A stretch of 64,000 bases of DNA from UBA7488 sp964414185 (GCA_964414185.1 CAYPVK010000009.1:1-64000), one strand, 5' to 3'; positions 36,817 through 47,062 are shown, counted from the first letter of the stretch. Program-made: numbers and translations. The notes: a model not told the origin generated them from the sequence alone.

Positions 36817-37938
36817 TTATCGTCTTTGCATCATACACAAATAAAAACCGTCGGTACCCGTCCGATACGGCGAATATCGTTTTTCAAATACTTTTTTATA
36901 ACGCGGATGCGAACTTAAAAAGTTTTCAACTTGCGCTTCGTTTTCATCAACGGTTAATGAACACGTGATATACGATAAAAAATGCCCCGGTTTAACATAA
37001 TCCGCCGCACGGTTTAAAATTTCGCTTTGTAATTGAACCGTTTTTTTCAGTTGCTTTTCGTTCAATTTCCATTTCATATCGGGCATGCGCCGCCATGTCC
37101 CCGTTCCGGTACAAGGCGCATCAACAACCACGTGGTCAAATTTTTTATCGGGCTTGGGCAAACGCGTCACGGTTTTTACGATACTGATACCCGCACGCCG
37201 CGCTCGTTTAACCAATTCAAACAATCGTTTCGGCAAAGCATCATAGGCTTGAATAAAACCTTTGTTTTGCATCATCTGAGCAAAAATAAGCGTCTTGCCG
37301 CCCGCCCCTGCGCAAAAATCAAAAACGCTTTCGCGCGGCTTGACACCGATATCCAAAGCAACCATTTGAGCACCTTCATCTTGAATTTCTATGAGGCCCT
37401 TTTTATAAAATCTTGTTTCAGTTAAATTTTGATAATTTTTTAAAATTAATCCGTAAATTGAATTAGTTGTTTTTGATACTTCGATTCCTTCTTTAAGCAA
37501 TTCTTGCATGATTTCATCACGATTACCGTTCGCACGCAACACAATCGGAGCATTGTTTTTCATTCGCGGCAATTCGTTTTCGGCATCGGAAATATGGGGG
37601 ATAATCCACGCGGGCACTTCCCACTTAACGGCATCGGGCGCTCGAGATAATTGCGTATCGGCAAGGGTATCAAAATTTTGAGTTTGATAATCTTCCCCCA
37701 TCACGGACAAAAAGCAAACCGTTTTATCCACCCATGAGGCATTCGGGCACAAAAATTCCAAGCGGGCTTTATGGCGTATCAACGCCCAAACCAAATTCAA
37801 CAATTCTTTGCGATCATCCCCCGCGATATATTTATGCGTCGCGGTATATTTACTGATAATTTCGTTGGCAGAACCGCCGCGTTTATCAATTTTATCCAAT
37901 AAAAATGCCGCTGTTTTGATAAATTCTTCCTTCGTCAT
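36817..37938 (-). CDS. rsmB: RsmB/NOP-family RNA (cytosine-5) methyltransferase
   Basis: 373 residues. It transfers a methyl group from SAM to cytosine C5 in rRNA. The SAM-binding motif is FCAGAGGKTL, and the two catalytic cysteines appear in DAPCTGTGTWRR and ITCSLTVDENE. The N-terminal helical domain resembles NusB, as in RsmB. Length is slightly below E. coli RsmB (429). Assignment to RsmB rather than another NOP2/Sun member is probable, not certain. Confidence 0.82.
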   Translation of the reverse strand: MTKEEFIKTAAFLLDKIDKRGGSANEIISKYTATHKYIAGDDRKELLNLVWALIRHKARLEFLCPNASWVDKTVCFLSVMGEDYQTQNFDTLADTQLSRAPDAVKWEVPAWIIPHISDAENELPRMKNNAPIVLRANGNRDEIMQELLKEGIEVSKTTNSIYGLILKNYQNLTETRFYKKGLIEIQDEGAQMVALDIGVKPRESVFDFCAGAGGKTLIFAQMMQNKGFIQAYDALPKRLFELVKRARRAGISIVKTVTRLPKPDKKFDHVVVDAPCTGTGTWRRMPDMKWKLNEKQLKKTVQLQSEILNRAADYVKPGHFLSYITCSLTVDENEAQVENFLSSHPRYKKVFEKRYSPYRTGTDGFYLCMMQRR

Positions 37939-38058
37939 TTAAAATGCCTTTTCGTGTTTTAAAAAATTTGAATTGTCCCGCAAATAAAATTCAAACGTAT
38001 CATACACATTTATCGGGGAAAAAGCCATAATTATTTTTTGAAAATATCTTTTCACGCC

Positions 38059-38087
38059 TTGACAGCATATAGGATTTTATGTAGGAT
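38059..38087 (+). promoter_or_regulatory. ilvB promoter
   Basis: TTGACA, 17-bp spacer, TAGGAT, about 28 bp upstream of the ilvB ATG. The transcript leader would be about 20 nt, too short for attenuation. Confidence 0.65.
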
Positions 38088-38114
38088 GGACAACTTAAAT
38101 TATGGAGAAAATCA

Positions 38115-39917
38115 ATGTCTGAACCCAAAAAACAATCTCAAAAAAATATGCAAAAAAAAACGTCCGAACCGTCTGATAAAATTTTTAAATCCGGGCGTGA
38201 AGGAGAAGTACTGACCGGTTCGCAAATTTTCATTCAATCTTTGATTGCCGAAGGCGTTACCGATATTTTCGGTTATCCCGGCGGATCGGTCATCGGTTTA
38301 TATGAAGAATTATATCATACAAAAGAAATCAACCATTATCTTGTACGCCACGAACAAGCCGCCGTTCACGCAGCCGAAGGATATGCGCGTGTATCGGGTA
38401 AAGCGGGCGTTGTGCTGGTTACGTCGGGCCCGGGGGCGTGCAATGCCATCACGGGTATCGCGAATGCTTATTATGATGGGTATCCGTTGGTTGTTTTTAC
38501 GGGGCAAGTCGGTTCCAAATTAATCGGTAACGATGCGTTTCAAGAAGCGGACATTGTGGGGATTACGCGGTCTTGTTGTAAGCATAATTATCTGGTTAAA
38601 GATGTCAAAGATTTGGCGCGCACGATTAAGGAAGCTTTCCATATTGCCACAACGGGCAAACCGGGTCCCGTGGTTGTGGATATGCCCAAAGACATGTTAG
38701 ATGCCAAAATCAAATTTGAATATCCAAAAGCCATTGATTTGCCGGGATACAATCCGACCTATAAAGGGCATCACAAACAAATTTTAGCCGCACTTAAACT
38801 TTTGGCGGGCGCGGAGAAGCCATTGATTATCGCGGGCGGCGGCGTTATTGCTTCAAAAGCCGAAGAAGATTTAAGGAAATTGGCAGATTTGATGAATATC
38901 CCGGTGGTCAGCACTTTGATGGGCATCGGCGCATATGAGGGTGACTATGATAAAAAATTGGGGCTGATCGGCATGCACGGGTCGTATTGGTCAAACTATG
39001 CCGTACACCATGCGGATGTTATTTTAGCCGTCGGCACGCGTTTTAACGACCGTGTAACGGGGAATTTAAAATACTTTGCCAAAAATGCAAAAATCATTCA
39101 CATTGATATTGACCCCTGCTCTATCAGTAAAAACGTACCCGTTCACATTCCGATTGTCGGCGATGCAAAAAATATTTTGGAATCCATGAACAACGAATTA
39201 AAACATACCGATTTCAAAATCAATGAAAAGCCGCGCCAAGAATGGATTGAATTGATTGCCGATTGGAAAAGCAAAAAAACTTTAAAGCGCGTTAAATCCG
39301 ACAAGCTCAGCCCGATTGCCGTTATCCAAAAAGTGTATCAACTGATTGACGGTTACAATCCGATCGTCACAACGGAAGTCGGTCAACACCAAATGTGGGC
39401 CGCTCAATTATTCAGGCGTGCCCAAACCCGTAAGTTCATTACATCGGGTGGGTTGGGCACGATGGGTTTCGGCTTCCCTGCCGCCATCGGTGCACAAATT
39501 GCCAAGCCCAACGAGTTAGTTTTTGTCATTGCGGGCGATGGCAGTATTCAAATGAATCTTCAAGAATTGGCTACATGCGTTCATTACAACATTCCCGTTA
39601 AGGTGTTAATTATCAATAACGGTTATTTGGGCATGGTGCGCCAATGGCAAGAACAACTCTATGACAAACATTATTCGCAAACCAAAATTTCGGGGCCGGA
39701 TTTTGTTAAGCTTGCCGAAGCTTACGGGGCACTCGGCATCCGTATTGAAAAAGAAGACGAAATCGAACCGGCGATTGAAAAAGCCATGGCCCATAACGGC
39801 CCTGTGTTTATCGATGCGCGCGTAAATGCATTTGAAACCGTTTACCCGTGGGTATTGGCAGGCCAACCGCTCAGCAATATGTTACTGCCCGAAAATATGA
39901 AAGATAAAGGAGAATAA
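38115..39917 (+). CDS. ilvB: Acetolactate synthase, large subunit
   Basis: 600 residues. A thiamine-diphosphate enzyme for the first common step of valine, leucine and isoleucine synthesis. The catalytic Glu lies in YLVRHEQAAVHAAEGYARVSG, and the TPP/metal motif is AGDGSIQMNLQELATCVHYN-IPVKVLIINN. An N-terminal extension of about 30 polar residues precedes the first domain. GGAGAA lies upstream of the ATG. ilvN follows 1 bp after the stop. Confidence 0.96.
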   Translation: MSEPKKQSQKNMQKKTSEPSDKIFKSGREGEVLTGSQIFIQSLIAEGVTDIFGYPGGSVIGLYEELYHTKEINHYLVRHEQAAVHAAEGYARVSGKAGVVLVTSGPGACNAITGIANAYYDGYPLVVFTGQVGSKLIGNDAFQEADIVGITRSCCKHNYLVKDVKDLARTIKEAFHIATTGKPGPVVVDMPKDMLDAKIKFEYPKAIDLPGYNPTYKGHHKQILAALKLLAGAEKPLIIAGGGVIASKAEEDLRKLADLMNIPVVSTLMGIGAYEGDYDKKLGLIGMHGSYWSNYAVHHADVILAVGTRFNDRVTGNLKYFAKNAKIIHIDIDPCSISKNVPVHIPIVGDAKNILESMNNELKHTDFKINEKPRQEWIELIADWKSKKTLKRVKSDKLSPIAVIQKVYQLIDGYNPIVTTEVGQHQMWAAQLFRRAQTRKFITSGGLGTMGFGFPAAIGAQIAKPNELVFVIAGDGSIQMNLQELATCVHYNIPVKVLIINNGYLGMVRQWQEQLYDKHYSQTKISGPDFVKLAEAYGALGIRIEKEDEIEPAIEKAMAHNGPVFIDARVNAFETVYPWVLAGQPLSNMLLPENMKDKGE

Positions 39918-39918
39918 G

Positions 39919-40422
39919 ATGAGACACGTCATTTCCATTTTAGCACACAATGAACCGGGGGTTTTATCGCGCATTTGCGATTTGTTTTCGGGGCGCGGAT
40001 ACGGCATCGATTCCATCAGTGCCGGCACTTCGACGTCGGAAGATTTTGCGCGCGTAACGGTTGAAACAACGTGCGATGAACGTGCCGCCGAACAAATTAT
40101 GAAACAGCTTAACCGCCTGATTCCGATTTTAAAAGTTCAAGAAGTGACAAAGGACGAAAACCTTATCCGCGAATTTGTTTTATGCAAACTACATGTGAAT
40201 ACCCAAACGCGCGGTGAAATTTTAAAAATCGCCGATTTGTTTAAAGCTTCCGTTTTGGACGTTACCGGCAAAACCGCCGTGTTACAAATGTCGGGTACTC
40301 AAAGCGAAATTTCGGCCTTTTTGGAATTTGTCAAACCGATCGGCATTCGCGAATTGGCGCGTTCGGGAAAAGTGGCCATGTGTCACGATACATCGATTAA
40401 CGCCAATATTAAAGGCGAATAA
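39919..40422 (+). CDS. ilvN: Acetolactate synthase, regulatory small subunit
   Basis: 167 residues: an N-terminal ACT domain (ISILAHNEPGVLSRICDLFSGRGY) that binds feedback valine, and the C-terminal ALS_ss_C domain. Its length matches the IlvH/IlvN long form. AAAGGAG overlaps the end of ilvB. It activates and regulates the large subunit. Confidence 0.95.
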   Translation: MRHVISILAHNEPGVLSRICDLFSGRGYGIDSISAGTSTSEDFARVTVETTCDERAAEQIMKQLNRLIPILKVQEVTKDENLIREFVLCKLHVNTQTRGEILKIADLFKASVLDVTGKTAVLQMSGTQSEISAFLEFVKPIGIRELARSGKVAMCHDTSINANIKGE

Positions 40423-40452
40423 AACCTTTGATTATGCAAAAATTTTTCAATT

Positions 40453-40483
40453 AAAAAATCTCCCGTCGCCGCGGTGGATTTTT
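40453..40483 (+). terminator. Possible terminator of ilvBN
   Basis: Imperfect hairpin AAAATC...GATTTTT around a GC-rich centre (CCCGTCGCCGCGG), ending in a short T-run. A second hairpin CCGTTTTA/TAAAACGG follows at about 40501-40521. Confidence 0.5.
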
Positions 40484-40563
40484 AAAATCGTTCGACAATG
40501 CCGTTTTAAATTATAAAACGGTTCGTTATAAAAAAATTTATATTATAAATGTATGCTACCCCC

Positions 40564-40591
40564 TTTACAAATCTTAAATTTGCGATATGCT
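40564..40591 (+). promoter_or_regulatory. Possible promoter of the P-type ATPase gene
   Basis: TTTACA, 16-bp spacer, TATGCT, about 43 bp before the ATG. Plausible but not strong. Confidence 0.4.
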
Positions 40592-40633
40592 GTTAACAGA
40601 TATTTGTTAGTTGTAAATTATTAAGGAGATAAA

Positions 40634-43288
40634 ATGGACTTTTCCCCATGGCACAATCAATCGGAAGACAATCTGTTAAAATCTTTAAATACCGATAAAT
40701 TCAAAGGGTTAACAAACGATGAAGTACAAAAACGTTTGGAAAAATTCGGTTTAAATACCATTACGTTAAAAAAAGGCAAAAGCGCACTCGTGCGTTTTTT
40801 ATTGCAAATTCATCAACCGTTGATTTACGTTTTGTTATTGTCTGCCACAATAGCTTTGTTTTTGGGCGAATATATTGACGCCGCCGTAATTTACGGGGTT
40901 GTGTTGGTTAATGCCTTAATGGGCTTTTTCCAAGAAGACAAGGCTTTGAAAGATTTGGAAAAACTGACCCGAGCGATTGATATCAAGGCTCACGTCATCA
41001 GGGATGCCGATACGGTGGAAATTTCATCAACCGAGGTTGTACCGGGCGATATTGTTTTATTACGTTCCGGCGAAAAAGTGCCGGCGGATATTCGCTTGAT
41101 ACAAGTCACGGATTTAAAAATTGATGAATCGGCATTGACCGGCGAATCCGTACCGTCTCAAAAAAATGCCAATATCTTGGCGGAAAAAACATTATTGGCC
41201 GATCGGCAAAATATGGCTTATTCTTCCACTTTGGTGACTTTCGGCACCGCCAAAGGCATTGTCGTGGAAACAGGCAACCACACCGAAATCGGCAAAATTT
41301 CAAAAATGATCAATGATGCGGATGATTTAAAAACGCCCCTTACTGAAAAAATCGAAGTGTTCAGCCAAAAATTATTATGGTTGATTGTCATTATGTCGGT
41401 ATCGGCATTCGTGGTCGGATGGATTAAAGGGTTGCCGATAGTCGGCACGTTTATGTCCGCCGTTGCAATGGCCGTTGCCGCTATTCCCGAAGGATTACCG
41501 GCCGCCGTGACGATTATTCTTTCCATCGGAGTCAATCGTATGCTTAAACGCAACGCGATTGTACGCAAATTGCCCGCCGTTGAAACATTGGGCAGCACGT
41601 CCATTATTTGTTCGGATAAAACCGGCACTTTGACAGCCAACCGCATGACGGTGCAAAAAATCATCACAAGCGGCGGCGAATATACATTATCGGGTATCGG
41701 ATATAATACTAAGGGCGATATTACGCCGAAAACGGCAGATAAATCTTTGGAAGCATGCCTGATTGTCGGCGCATTATGCAACACGGCCAAATTGTCAAAA
41801 GGCGAAGGCATCGGCGACCCGACCGAAATCGCCCTGCTTGTATCGGCGAAAAAAGGCGGATTTGATTACAAAACCTATATTCATGAACATCCTCTTATCG
41901 CGGAAATTCCTTTTGAAGCGCAATACCAATATATGGCAACCTTGCATCAAGACGGCATGATATATGTCAAAGGTGCCACTGAAGCCATTTTGCCGTTTTG
42001 CTCTTACATGATGAACAAAAACGGAGATATATCACCGATTGATAAAAAAGAAATTTTGCATAAAATGGAATCTTTGGCCTGTAAGGGGCTCCGCGTTTTG
42101 GGATTTGCCATCAAAAAACACAACGGCAAAACTTTATCCCATGGCGACGTACAATCGGACTTGGTTTTTGTAGGGTTGCAAGCGATGATTGACCCGCCGC
42201 GTCCCGAAGCCATTAAAGCGATTGAAACGTGTTACGGGGCCGGTATCCGTGTCAAGATGATTACGGGTGATCATTTAGTAACGGCAAAAGCCATTGCAAA
42301 ACAAATGAACTTGCACGGCAAAGGAACGGATGTTGACCCGGTCGTGATGAACGGCGATGAAATTTCACATGCTACGGATGAACAATTGTATCAATTGGCA
42401 CCCGAAGTGGACGTTTTTGCCCGCGTCACGCCCGAAGATAAATTGCGCCTTGTCAAAGCTTTGCAAAAACATGGCAATATCGTTGCCATGACGGGCGACG
42501 GCGTAAACGATGCGCCTGCTTTAAAACAAGCCAACATTGGTGTTGCGATGGGCATGAACGGCACGGATGTAGCCAAAGATGCGGCCGCCATCGTGTTGGT
42601 GGATGACAATTTTGCCACGATTGAAGCCGCCGTTGAAGAAGGCCGCGGCGTGTTTGATAACTTGATTAAATTCATTTTATGGACTTTGCCGATCAGTTTT
42701 GCCGAAGCTTTGGTTGTAATGTTGGCGATTTTCTTTAACTTAACGGTACCGATTTTACCGGTTCAAATTTTATGGATTAACATGGTCACGACGATTTTGC
42801 TGGGCGCAATGTTTTCATTTGAACCGATTGAAAAAGGCATTATGCAGAGAAGTCCGCGTAAACCGTCCACACCGATTTTGACAAAAGCCGTTTTGTATCG
42901 AATTATTTCGGTTATGTGCATGATGACGATTTTAAGCTTTGCCGCATTTGAAGCGGCCGAAGCACAAGGCGACAATTTGGCCGAATCCCGCACGTTGGTT
43001 GTCAATGCGATTGTAATGATGGGCATTTTCTTTATGTTCTCATGCAAATCATTTGACAAATCCATTTTCAAAAGCGGTATTTTAAATAACCTTTATATGA
43101 TTTTGGGAGCAATCGGCATGATTGTGTTACAAATTTTGTTTTCATACACGCCTTGGTTCCAAATTGCGTTTAAAACACATAATCCCGACTTGTTGGATTG
43201 GTTGATTGCAATCGGTTTCGGGATGATTGTCACATTAATGGTGGAAATTGAAAAATTCGTCGTGCGGCGTAAACATTTGGCGGCGTAA
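40634..43288 (+). CDS. P-type cation-transporting ATPase, calcium/cation type
   Basis: 884 residues with an N-terminal cation-ATPase domain, about ten transmembrane helices and the full P-type signature set. The dephosphorylation motif is LTGES, the phosphorylated Asp is in ICSDKTGTLTAN (about residue 328), the KGA motif is in YVKGATEA, and the hinge motif is TGDGVNDAPALKQANIGVAMG. The helix-4 sequence AAIPEGLPAAVT is typical of calcium-type pumps. The ion cannot be fixed from sequence. AAGGAG precedes the ATG. Confidence 0.92.
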   Translation: MDFSPWHNQSEDNLLKSLNTDKFKGLTNDEVQKRLEKFGLNTITLKKGKSALVRFLLQIHQPLIYVLLLSATIALFLGEYIDAAVIYGVVLVNALMGFFQEDKALKDLEKLTRAIDIKAHVIRDADTVEISSTEVVPGDIVLLRSGEKVPADIRLIQVTDLKIDESALTGESVPSQKNANILAEKTLLADRQNMAYSSTLVTFGTAKGIVVETGNHTEIGKISKMINDADDLKTPLTEKIEVFSQKLLWLIVIMSVSAFVVGWIKGLPIVGTFMSAVAMAVAAIPEGLPAAVTIILSIGVNRMLKRNAIVRKLPAVETLGSTSIICSDKTGTLTANRMTVQKIITSGGEYTLSGIGYNTKGDITPKTADKSLEACLIVGALCNTAKLSKGEGIGDPTEIALLVSAKKGGFDYKTYIHEHPLIAEIPFEAQYQYMATLHQDGMIYVKGATEAILPFCSYMMNKNGDISPIDKKEILHKMESLACKGLRVLGFAIKKHNGKTLSHGDVQSDLVFVGLQAMIDPPRPEAIKAIETCYGAGIRVKMITGDHLVTAKAIAKQMNLHGKGTDVDPVVMNGDEISHATDEQLYQLAPEVDVFARVTPEDKLRLVKALQKHGNIVAMTGDGVNDAPALKQANIGVAMGMNGTDVAKDAAAIVLVDDNFATIEAAVEEGRGVFDNLIKFILWTLPISFAEALVVMLAIFFNLTVPILPVQILWINMVTTILLGAMFSFEPIEKGIMQRSPRKPSTPILTKAVLYRIISVMCMMTILSFAAFEAAEAQGDNLAESRTLVVNAIVMMGIFFMFSCKSFDKSIFKSGILNNLYMILGAIGMIVLQILFSYTPWFQIAFKTHNPDLLDWLIAIGFGMIVTLMVEIEKFVVRRKHLAA

Positions 43289-43318
43289 TTTCTTGCCGCA
43301 TGTCATAACAACATAATC

Positions 43319-43350
43319 AATCGGTTCGTGGATTGCGGGCCGATTTTTTT
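43319..43350 (+). terminator. Terminator after the P-type ATPase gene
   Basis: Short stem AATCGG / CCGATT with a 15-nt loop, followed by a run of T. Confidence 0.55.
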
Positions 43351-43351
43351 A

Positions 43352-43380
43352 TTGACTTTTTACCGACTTTTCCCTATGAT
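43352..43380 (+). promoter_or_regulatory. Promoter of the 43416 gene
   Basis: TTGACT, 17-bp spacer, TATGAT, 35 bp upstream of the next ATG. Confidence 0.65.
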
Positions 43381-43415
43381 GCGCTGTCTTACAACAAAAT
43401 TTTTTCGGAGAATTT

Positions 43416-43826
43416 ATGGAAAATACAAACGCTTATTCAAACAATATTGTCATACATCTTTTTGAAGGTTCAAAAATCGTTAAAACAGCCCTTATTTCGG
43501 CCGAACAAATTCAAAAATACCAAGGGAAAGTCATTTCTTTCTTGCTTGACCAATATCAACCGACGGCGTTTGAAATGCGTTTGGAAAAAGACACGACTTC
43601 GGATTATCCGCGTTATTATTTCGGTAAAGCCTTATTTGATCAAACGGGCAACCCACAAGCCGTTTGCAAAGGTAAACCATACCCTTTAAAGAAAAATGAT
43701 TACGTGTTTGATTCGGTAACAATGGAATGCATTTATGGCAAAGCACGTTTGGTTTCCGTTTCGGCTTATCTGCCGAAATCAATTATCGGCAAAAATTTTG
43801 CGAACACCGCATTGGAACGGTCGTAA
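43416..43826 (+). CDS. Hypothetical protein
   Basis: 136 residues, soluble, mixed beta/alpha, with no signal peptide and no family I recognise. It has its own promoter and a good CGGAGAA ribosome-binding site, so it is likely a real monocistronic gene. It converges with the rhodanese gene 14 bp away. Confidence 0.6.
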   Translation: MENTNAYSNNIVIHLFEGSKIVKTALISAEQIQKYQGKVISFLLDQYQPTAFEMRLEKDTTSDYPRYYFGKALFDQTGNPQAVCKGKPYPLKKNDYVFDSVTMECIYGKARLVSVSAYLPKSIIGKNFANTALERS

Positions 43827-43840
43827 GATCACGTGATTTT

Positions 43841-44155
43841 TTATTCTTCGTACTTAACCGGAATCCCTTGTTCAATCGCCCTTTGTATTCCTCCTTTGAC
43901 TACAACCGTATTCGGGTATCCCGCTTCTTCAAATTCCACGGCGGCAATCGCTGCACGATTTTTGTTTCTGCAGATAATATATAAAGGCCGCCTTGAATCC
44001 AAATCGTGTTCTTGCATAAATTCATCCGGATCCAAATCATCCAACGGTACGGAAAAATGTGGCCACGCCAATGATACTCTACGGCGTTCTTCGTCAGAAC
44101 GGACATCTAAAATTTGATCGCTGCGTTTTAAATCTTTCGGTTCAATTTGTCGCAT
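43841..44155 (-). CDS. Rhodanese-like domain protein
   Basis: 104 residues, single rhodanese domain. It starts at a conserved DVRSDEER, and the active-site loop is ICRNKNRA, with a cysteine in the catalytic position. Sulfurtransferase or persulfide carrier activity is likely; the partner is unknown. GGGGGAA precedes the ATG. Confidence 0.8.
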   Translation of the reverse strand: MRQIEPKDLKRSDQILDVRSDEERRRVSLAWPHFSVPLDDLDPDEFMQEHDLDSRRPLYIICRNKNRAAIAAVEFEEAGYPNTVVVKGGIQRAIEQGIPVKYEE

Positions 44156-44221
44156 GTTTTCCCCCTTTGTATATTATATATAAGTAACAAATGTACTCAT
44201 GTGCAACAAAAAGTAACCATA

Positions 44222-44250
44222 TTGACAAAGCTCGTTAAATTCGTTATAAA
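44222..44250 (+). promoter_or_regulatory. Promoter of the yegD-like gene
   Basis: TTGACA, 17-bp spacer, TATAAA, 29 bp before the ATG: close to sigma-70 consensus. Confidence 0.75.
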
Positions 44251-44279
44251 GCCTTTTCAATCAAAAAGGAATTATAAAA

Positions 44280-45536
44280 ATGTCTGTTTCATGCGGAATT
44301 GATTTCGGTACCACCAATTCGGCGGCCGGCATATCTGCGCCATCAAGTATTCCGAACCTTATCTTGTTAGAGGGAAACCATATCACGTTGCCCAGCGCTT
44401 TATTTTTTGATACGCGGAAAAACTCTGTCCATTTCGGACGGGCTGCCGGCGAAATGTATTTAATGGGTGAAGACGGGCGATACATGCGTTCGTTAAAACG
44501 CATATTGGGTACCGAGTTAATGGGGTATCATACGCAAGTCGGCAAACAGGTTTTAAAATTTGATAAGATAATATCTTTGTTTTTGTCCAACATAAAAAAC
44601 AAATTGGATATGCATGCAAAAACAAATGTTGAACATGTCGTGATGGGACGCCCCGTCCATTTTCGAACAAATGATATTGAAGGCGATAAACGCGCACAAA
44701 ATGAATTGGAAACCATTGCAAAAAGCATCGGATTTAAACATGTTGAATTTCAATATGAACCGATTGCGGCCGCTTTTGCCCATGAAGAAAAACTGTCTGC
44801 GGAAAAATTGGCATGCATTATCGATATCGGCGGCGGGACATCGGATTTTACCGTTATCCGCTTGGGCCCCGAATTAAAACACAATACCGACCGCACAAAT
44901 GATATTTTGGCAAACAGCGGTATCATGATCGGCGGAAATGATTTTGACAAACGTTTTTCAATTGCGTCATTTATGCCGATTTTGGGACGCAAAACAACCT
45001 ATGGCCCGAAACTTTTAACCGTGCCGTCATCCATTTATTTTGAACTGTCCGAATGGAGCAAAATCAACGGCGCTTACGCGTCCAAACATATTGCCGAAGC
45101 CGAAGAAATCCTGTCAATGTCTCATTTCCCAAGCATTTATCGCAGGTTGGTTGAAGTGTTGCACAATAATTTGGGGCATAAATTGCTAAATACCGTCGAA
45201 AATGCAAAAATTGATTTAACAAAGCAAAACTATTTGGAAATTCAATTGGATTTCTTAAGCGATTGTCCGTCCGTTTCAATTTGCAAACAAATATTTGAAG
45301 ACGCCATTATGAAAGACGTTCATCAAATCGATGCAACGCTAAATGAATGTTTAACGGCGGCTCAAATTAAACCCGAACAAATTGAATTGATTATCTTAAC
45401 GGGCGGATCGACGGAAATTGAACTGATACAAAAACGAATCAAAAAAAAGTTCCCGAACGCACAAATTGCCGATACGGATAAATTGTCCAGCGTGTGTTTG
45501 GGGTTGGCTTATGACGCAAAACAGCGGTTCGGATAA
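44280..45536 (+). CDS. yegD: Hsp70-like ATPase, YegD type
   Basis: 418 residues. It has the actin-like Hsp70 ATPase core: phosphate 1 GIDFGTTNSAAGI, phosphate 2 CIIDIGGGTSDFTV, and adenosine motif ILTGGSTEIELI. It lacks a DnaK-type substrate-binding domain, as YegD proteins do. Its biological role is not established. AAAAGGAA precedes the ATG and it has its own strong promoter. Confidence 0.88.
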   Translation: MSVSCGIDFGTTNSAAGISAPSSIPNLILLEGNHITLPSALFFDTRKNSVHFGRAAGEMYLMGEDGRYMRSLKRILGTELMGYHTQVGKQVLKFDKIISLFLSNIKNKLDMHAKTNVEHVVMGRPVHFRTNDIEGDKRAQNELETIAKSIGFKHVEFQYEPIAAAFAHEEKLSAEKLACIIDIGGGTSDFTVIRLGPELKHNTDRTNDILANSGIMIGGNDFDKRFSIASFMPILGRKTTYGPKLLTVPSSIYFELSEWSKINGAYASKHIAEAEEILSMSHFPSIYRRLVEVLHNNLGHKLLNTVENAKIDLTKQNYLEIQLDFLSDCPSVSICKQIFEDAIMKDVHQIDATLNECLTAAQIKPEQIELIILTGGSTEIELIQKRIKKKFPNAQIADTDKLSSVCLGLAYDAKQRFG

Positions 45537-45574
45537 GATGAATAAGCTCCATAGATAAAAAAGAAGATAAAACC

Positions 45575-46105
45575 TTAATCCAACAATTTGGCAATTGTGT
45601 ATTCATCATGCCATTGACCATCAATCAAGGCTGTATGCAAATGATGCCCTTCAATTTTAAAACCACATTTTAAATAAAGGGCTATGCCTTGGCGATTGCC
45701 CGTTCGCACGCGCCCTTCTATGCGTTTGACATTTTTGAATTTTGCCCATTCTTCCAACAGTTGCATCATTTGAGTGCCTAATCCTTGATTGTGATACCCT
45801 TGTAACAAACCAATCCAAAATTCGCAAACATGTGCCACCCACGGATGATCGGGGCGTACCAATGCGGCACCTATGACACCGACAAGAACACCGTTATCCC
45901 ACAACCCGATATTCAGTTGATTAGAGTCATCAAACTGCTTTATTGTTTTTTCAACAGGCTTTTTCGGGCGGCCGGGATACTGCATCGTAAAATTTGTTTG
46001 TGCACCCAATTTGTCTTGATAAGCATAAAAGGCGGCAACATCTTGGGCTTCAAGGGATTTAAAATGTAATATTTTTCCATTATTTAATGTAACTGTGCGG
46101 TTCAT
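45575..46105 (-). CDS. GNAT-family N-acetyltransferase
   Basis: 176 residues. The acetyl-CoA motif A is GLLQGYHNQGLGTQMMQLL, followed by VRTGNRQGIALYLKCGFKIEG, as in GNATs of the RimJ/RimL-like group. Substrate unknown. AAGGAGG precedes the ATG. It converges with the yegD-like gene. Confidence 0.88.
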   Translation of the reverse strand: MNRTVTLNNGKILHFKSLEAQDVAAFYAYQDKLGAQTNFTMQYPGRPKKPVEKTIKQFDDSNQLNIGLWDNGVLVGVIGAALVRPDHPWVAHVCEFWIGLLQGYHNQGLGTQMMQLLEEWAKFKNVKRIEGRVRTGNRQGIALYLKCGFKIEGHHLHTALIDGQWHDEYTIAKLLD

Positions 46106-46192
46106 AATTACCTCCTTAAATTAAAGAAAGCAATAAAATATAAGGTTATCTCAAAAACACTTTTTGAAGTTTAAAATTTAAAAGATATTTTC

Positions 46193-47062
46193 TTAATCGC
46201 CCTTTTTATCCACATCTGTTTTTTCAAAATCCAACGCAACGGAATTAATACAAAAACGGTCTTGCGTTTCTGTGGAGCCATCTTTAAAGACATGTCCCAA
46301 ATGCGACCCGCAACGCGCGCATAACACTTCGTCGCGTATCATGAAATGGGAAAAATCTTTTTGAATCTTGACACTGCCGGGGATTGCTTTATCGAAACTC
46401 GGCCACCCGCATCCGCTGTCAAATTTAGCATCGGAATCAAAAATTTTATTGCCGCACGCGGCACATTCATAAATGCCCTGCTCGTTAAAATGCAAGTATT
46501 TGCCGGTGTCGGGGTGTTCGGTTCCCTTTTCACGCAACACATGATAAGCTTCCGGCGACAAGGTGTCTTTCCAATCTTCATTTGAACGTTGGATATGACA
46601 ACTTGGCAATCCTTGTTTTTCAAAATATTTTTGATGATATGCTTCGGCAGGATAAAAAGTGCCCGCCGGAATGATTTTTGTTACAATCGGACGGCGGAAT
46701 TTTCCCGAATGATTGAGCTTTTCGATTTTCTTCAAAGCCGCTTGTTTTTGATTTTCATCCAGATAAAAAACAGCACTGCGATATTGTTCGCCGACATCGG
46801 GGCCTTGACGGTTCAAAGTGGTCGGGTTATGGATTTTGAAAAAGACATCCAATAATTTATCATACGATGTTTTATCCGTATCATATTGAATGCGAACCGC
46901 TTCGGCATGCCCCGTGTTGCCTTCGCAGACAACTTCATAGGTTGGATTTTCCACCTTTCCGCCGATATAACCGACCTCAGTCGCCACAACGCCCGGCACT
47001 TCGTCAAAAGCGCTTTGAACACCCCAAAAACATCCGGCCGCTATAATCATTTCTTTTATCAT
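46193..47062 (-). CDS. msrAB: Fused methionine sulfoxide reductase MsrA-MsrB
   Basis: 289 residues, two enzymes in one chain. The MsrA half has GCFWG with catalytic Cys11. The MsrB half (about 155-285) has two zinc-binding CxxC pairs (CAACG and CARCG), GWPSF, GHVFKDG and catalytic Cys in DRFCINSVAL. It repairs both S- and R-methionine sulfoxide. There is no signal peptide, so it is cytoplasmic. Confidence 0.95.
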   Translation of the reverse strand: MIKEMIIAAGCFWGVQSAFDEVPGVVATEVGYIGGKVENPTYEVVCEGNTGHAEAVRIQYDTDKTSYDKLLDVFFKIHNPTTLNRQGPDVGEQYRSAVFYLDENQKQAALKKIEKLNHSGKFRRPIVTKIIPAGTFYPAEAYHQKYFEKQGLPSCHIQRSNEDWKDTLSPEAYHVLREKGTEHPDTGKYLHFNEQGIYECAACGNKIFDSDAKFDSGCGWPSFDKAIPGSVKIQKDFSHFMIRDEVLCARCGSHLGHVFKDGSTETQDRFCINSVALDFEKTDVDKKGD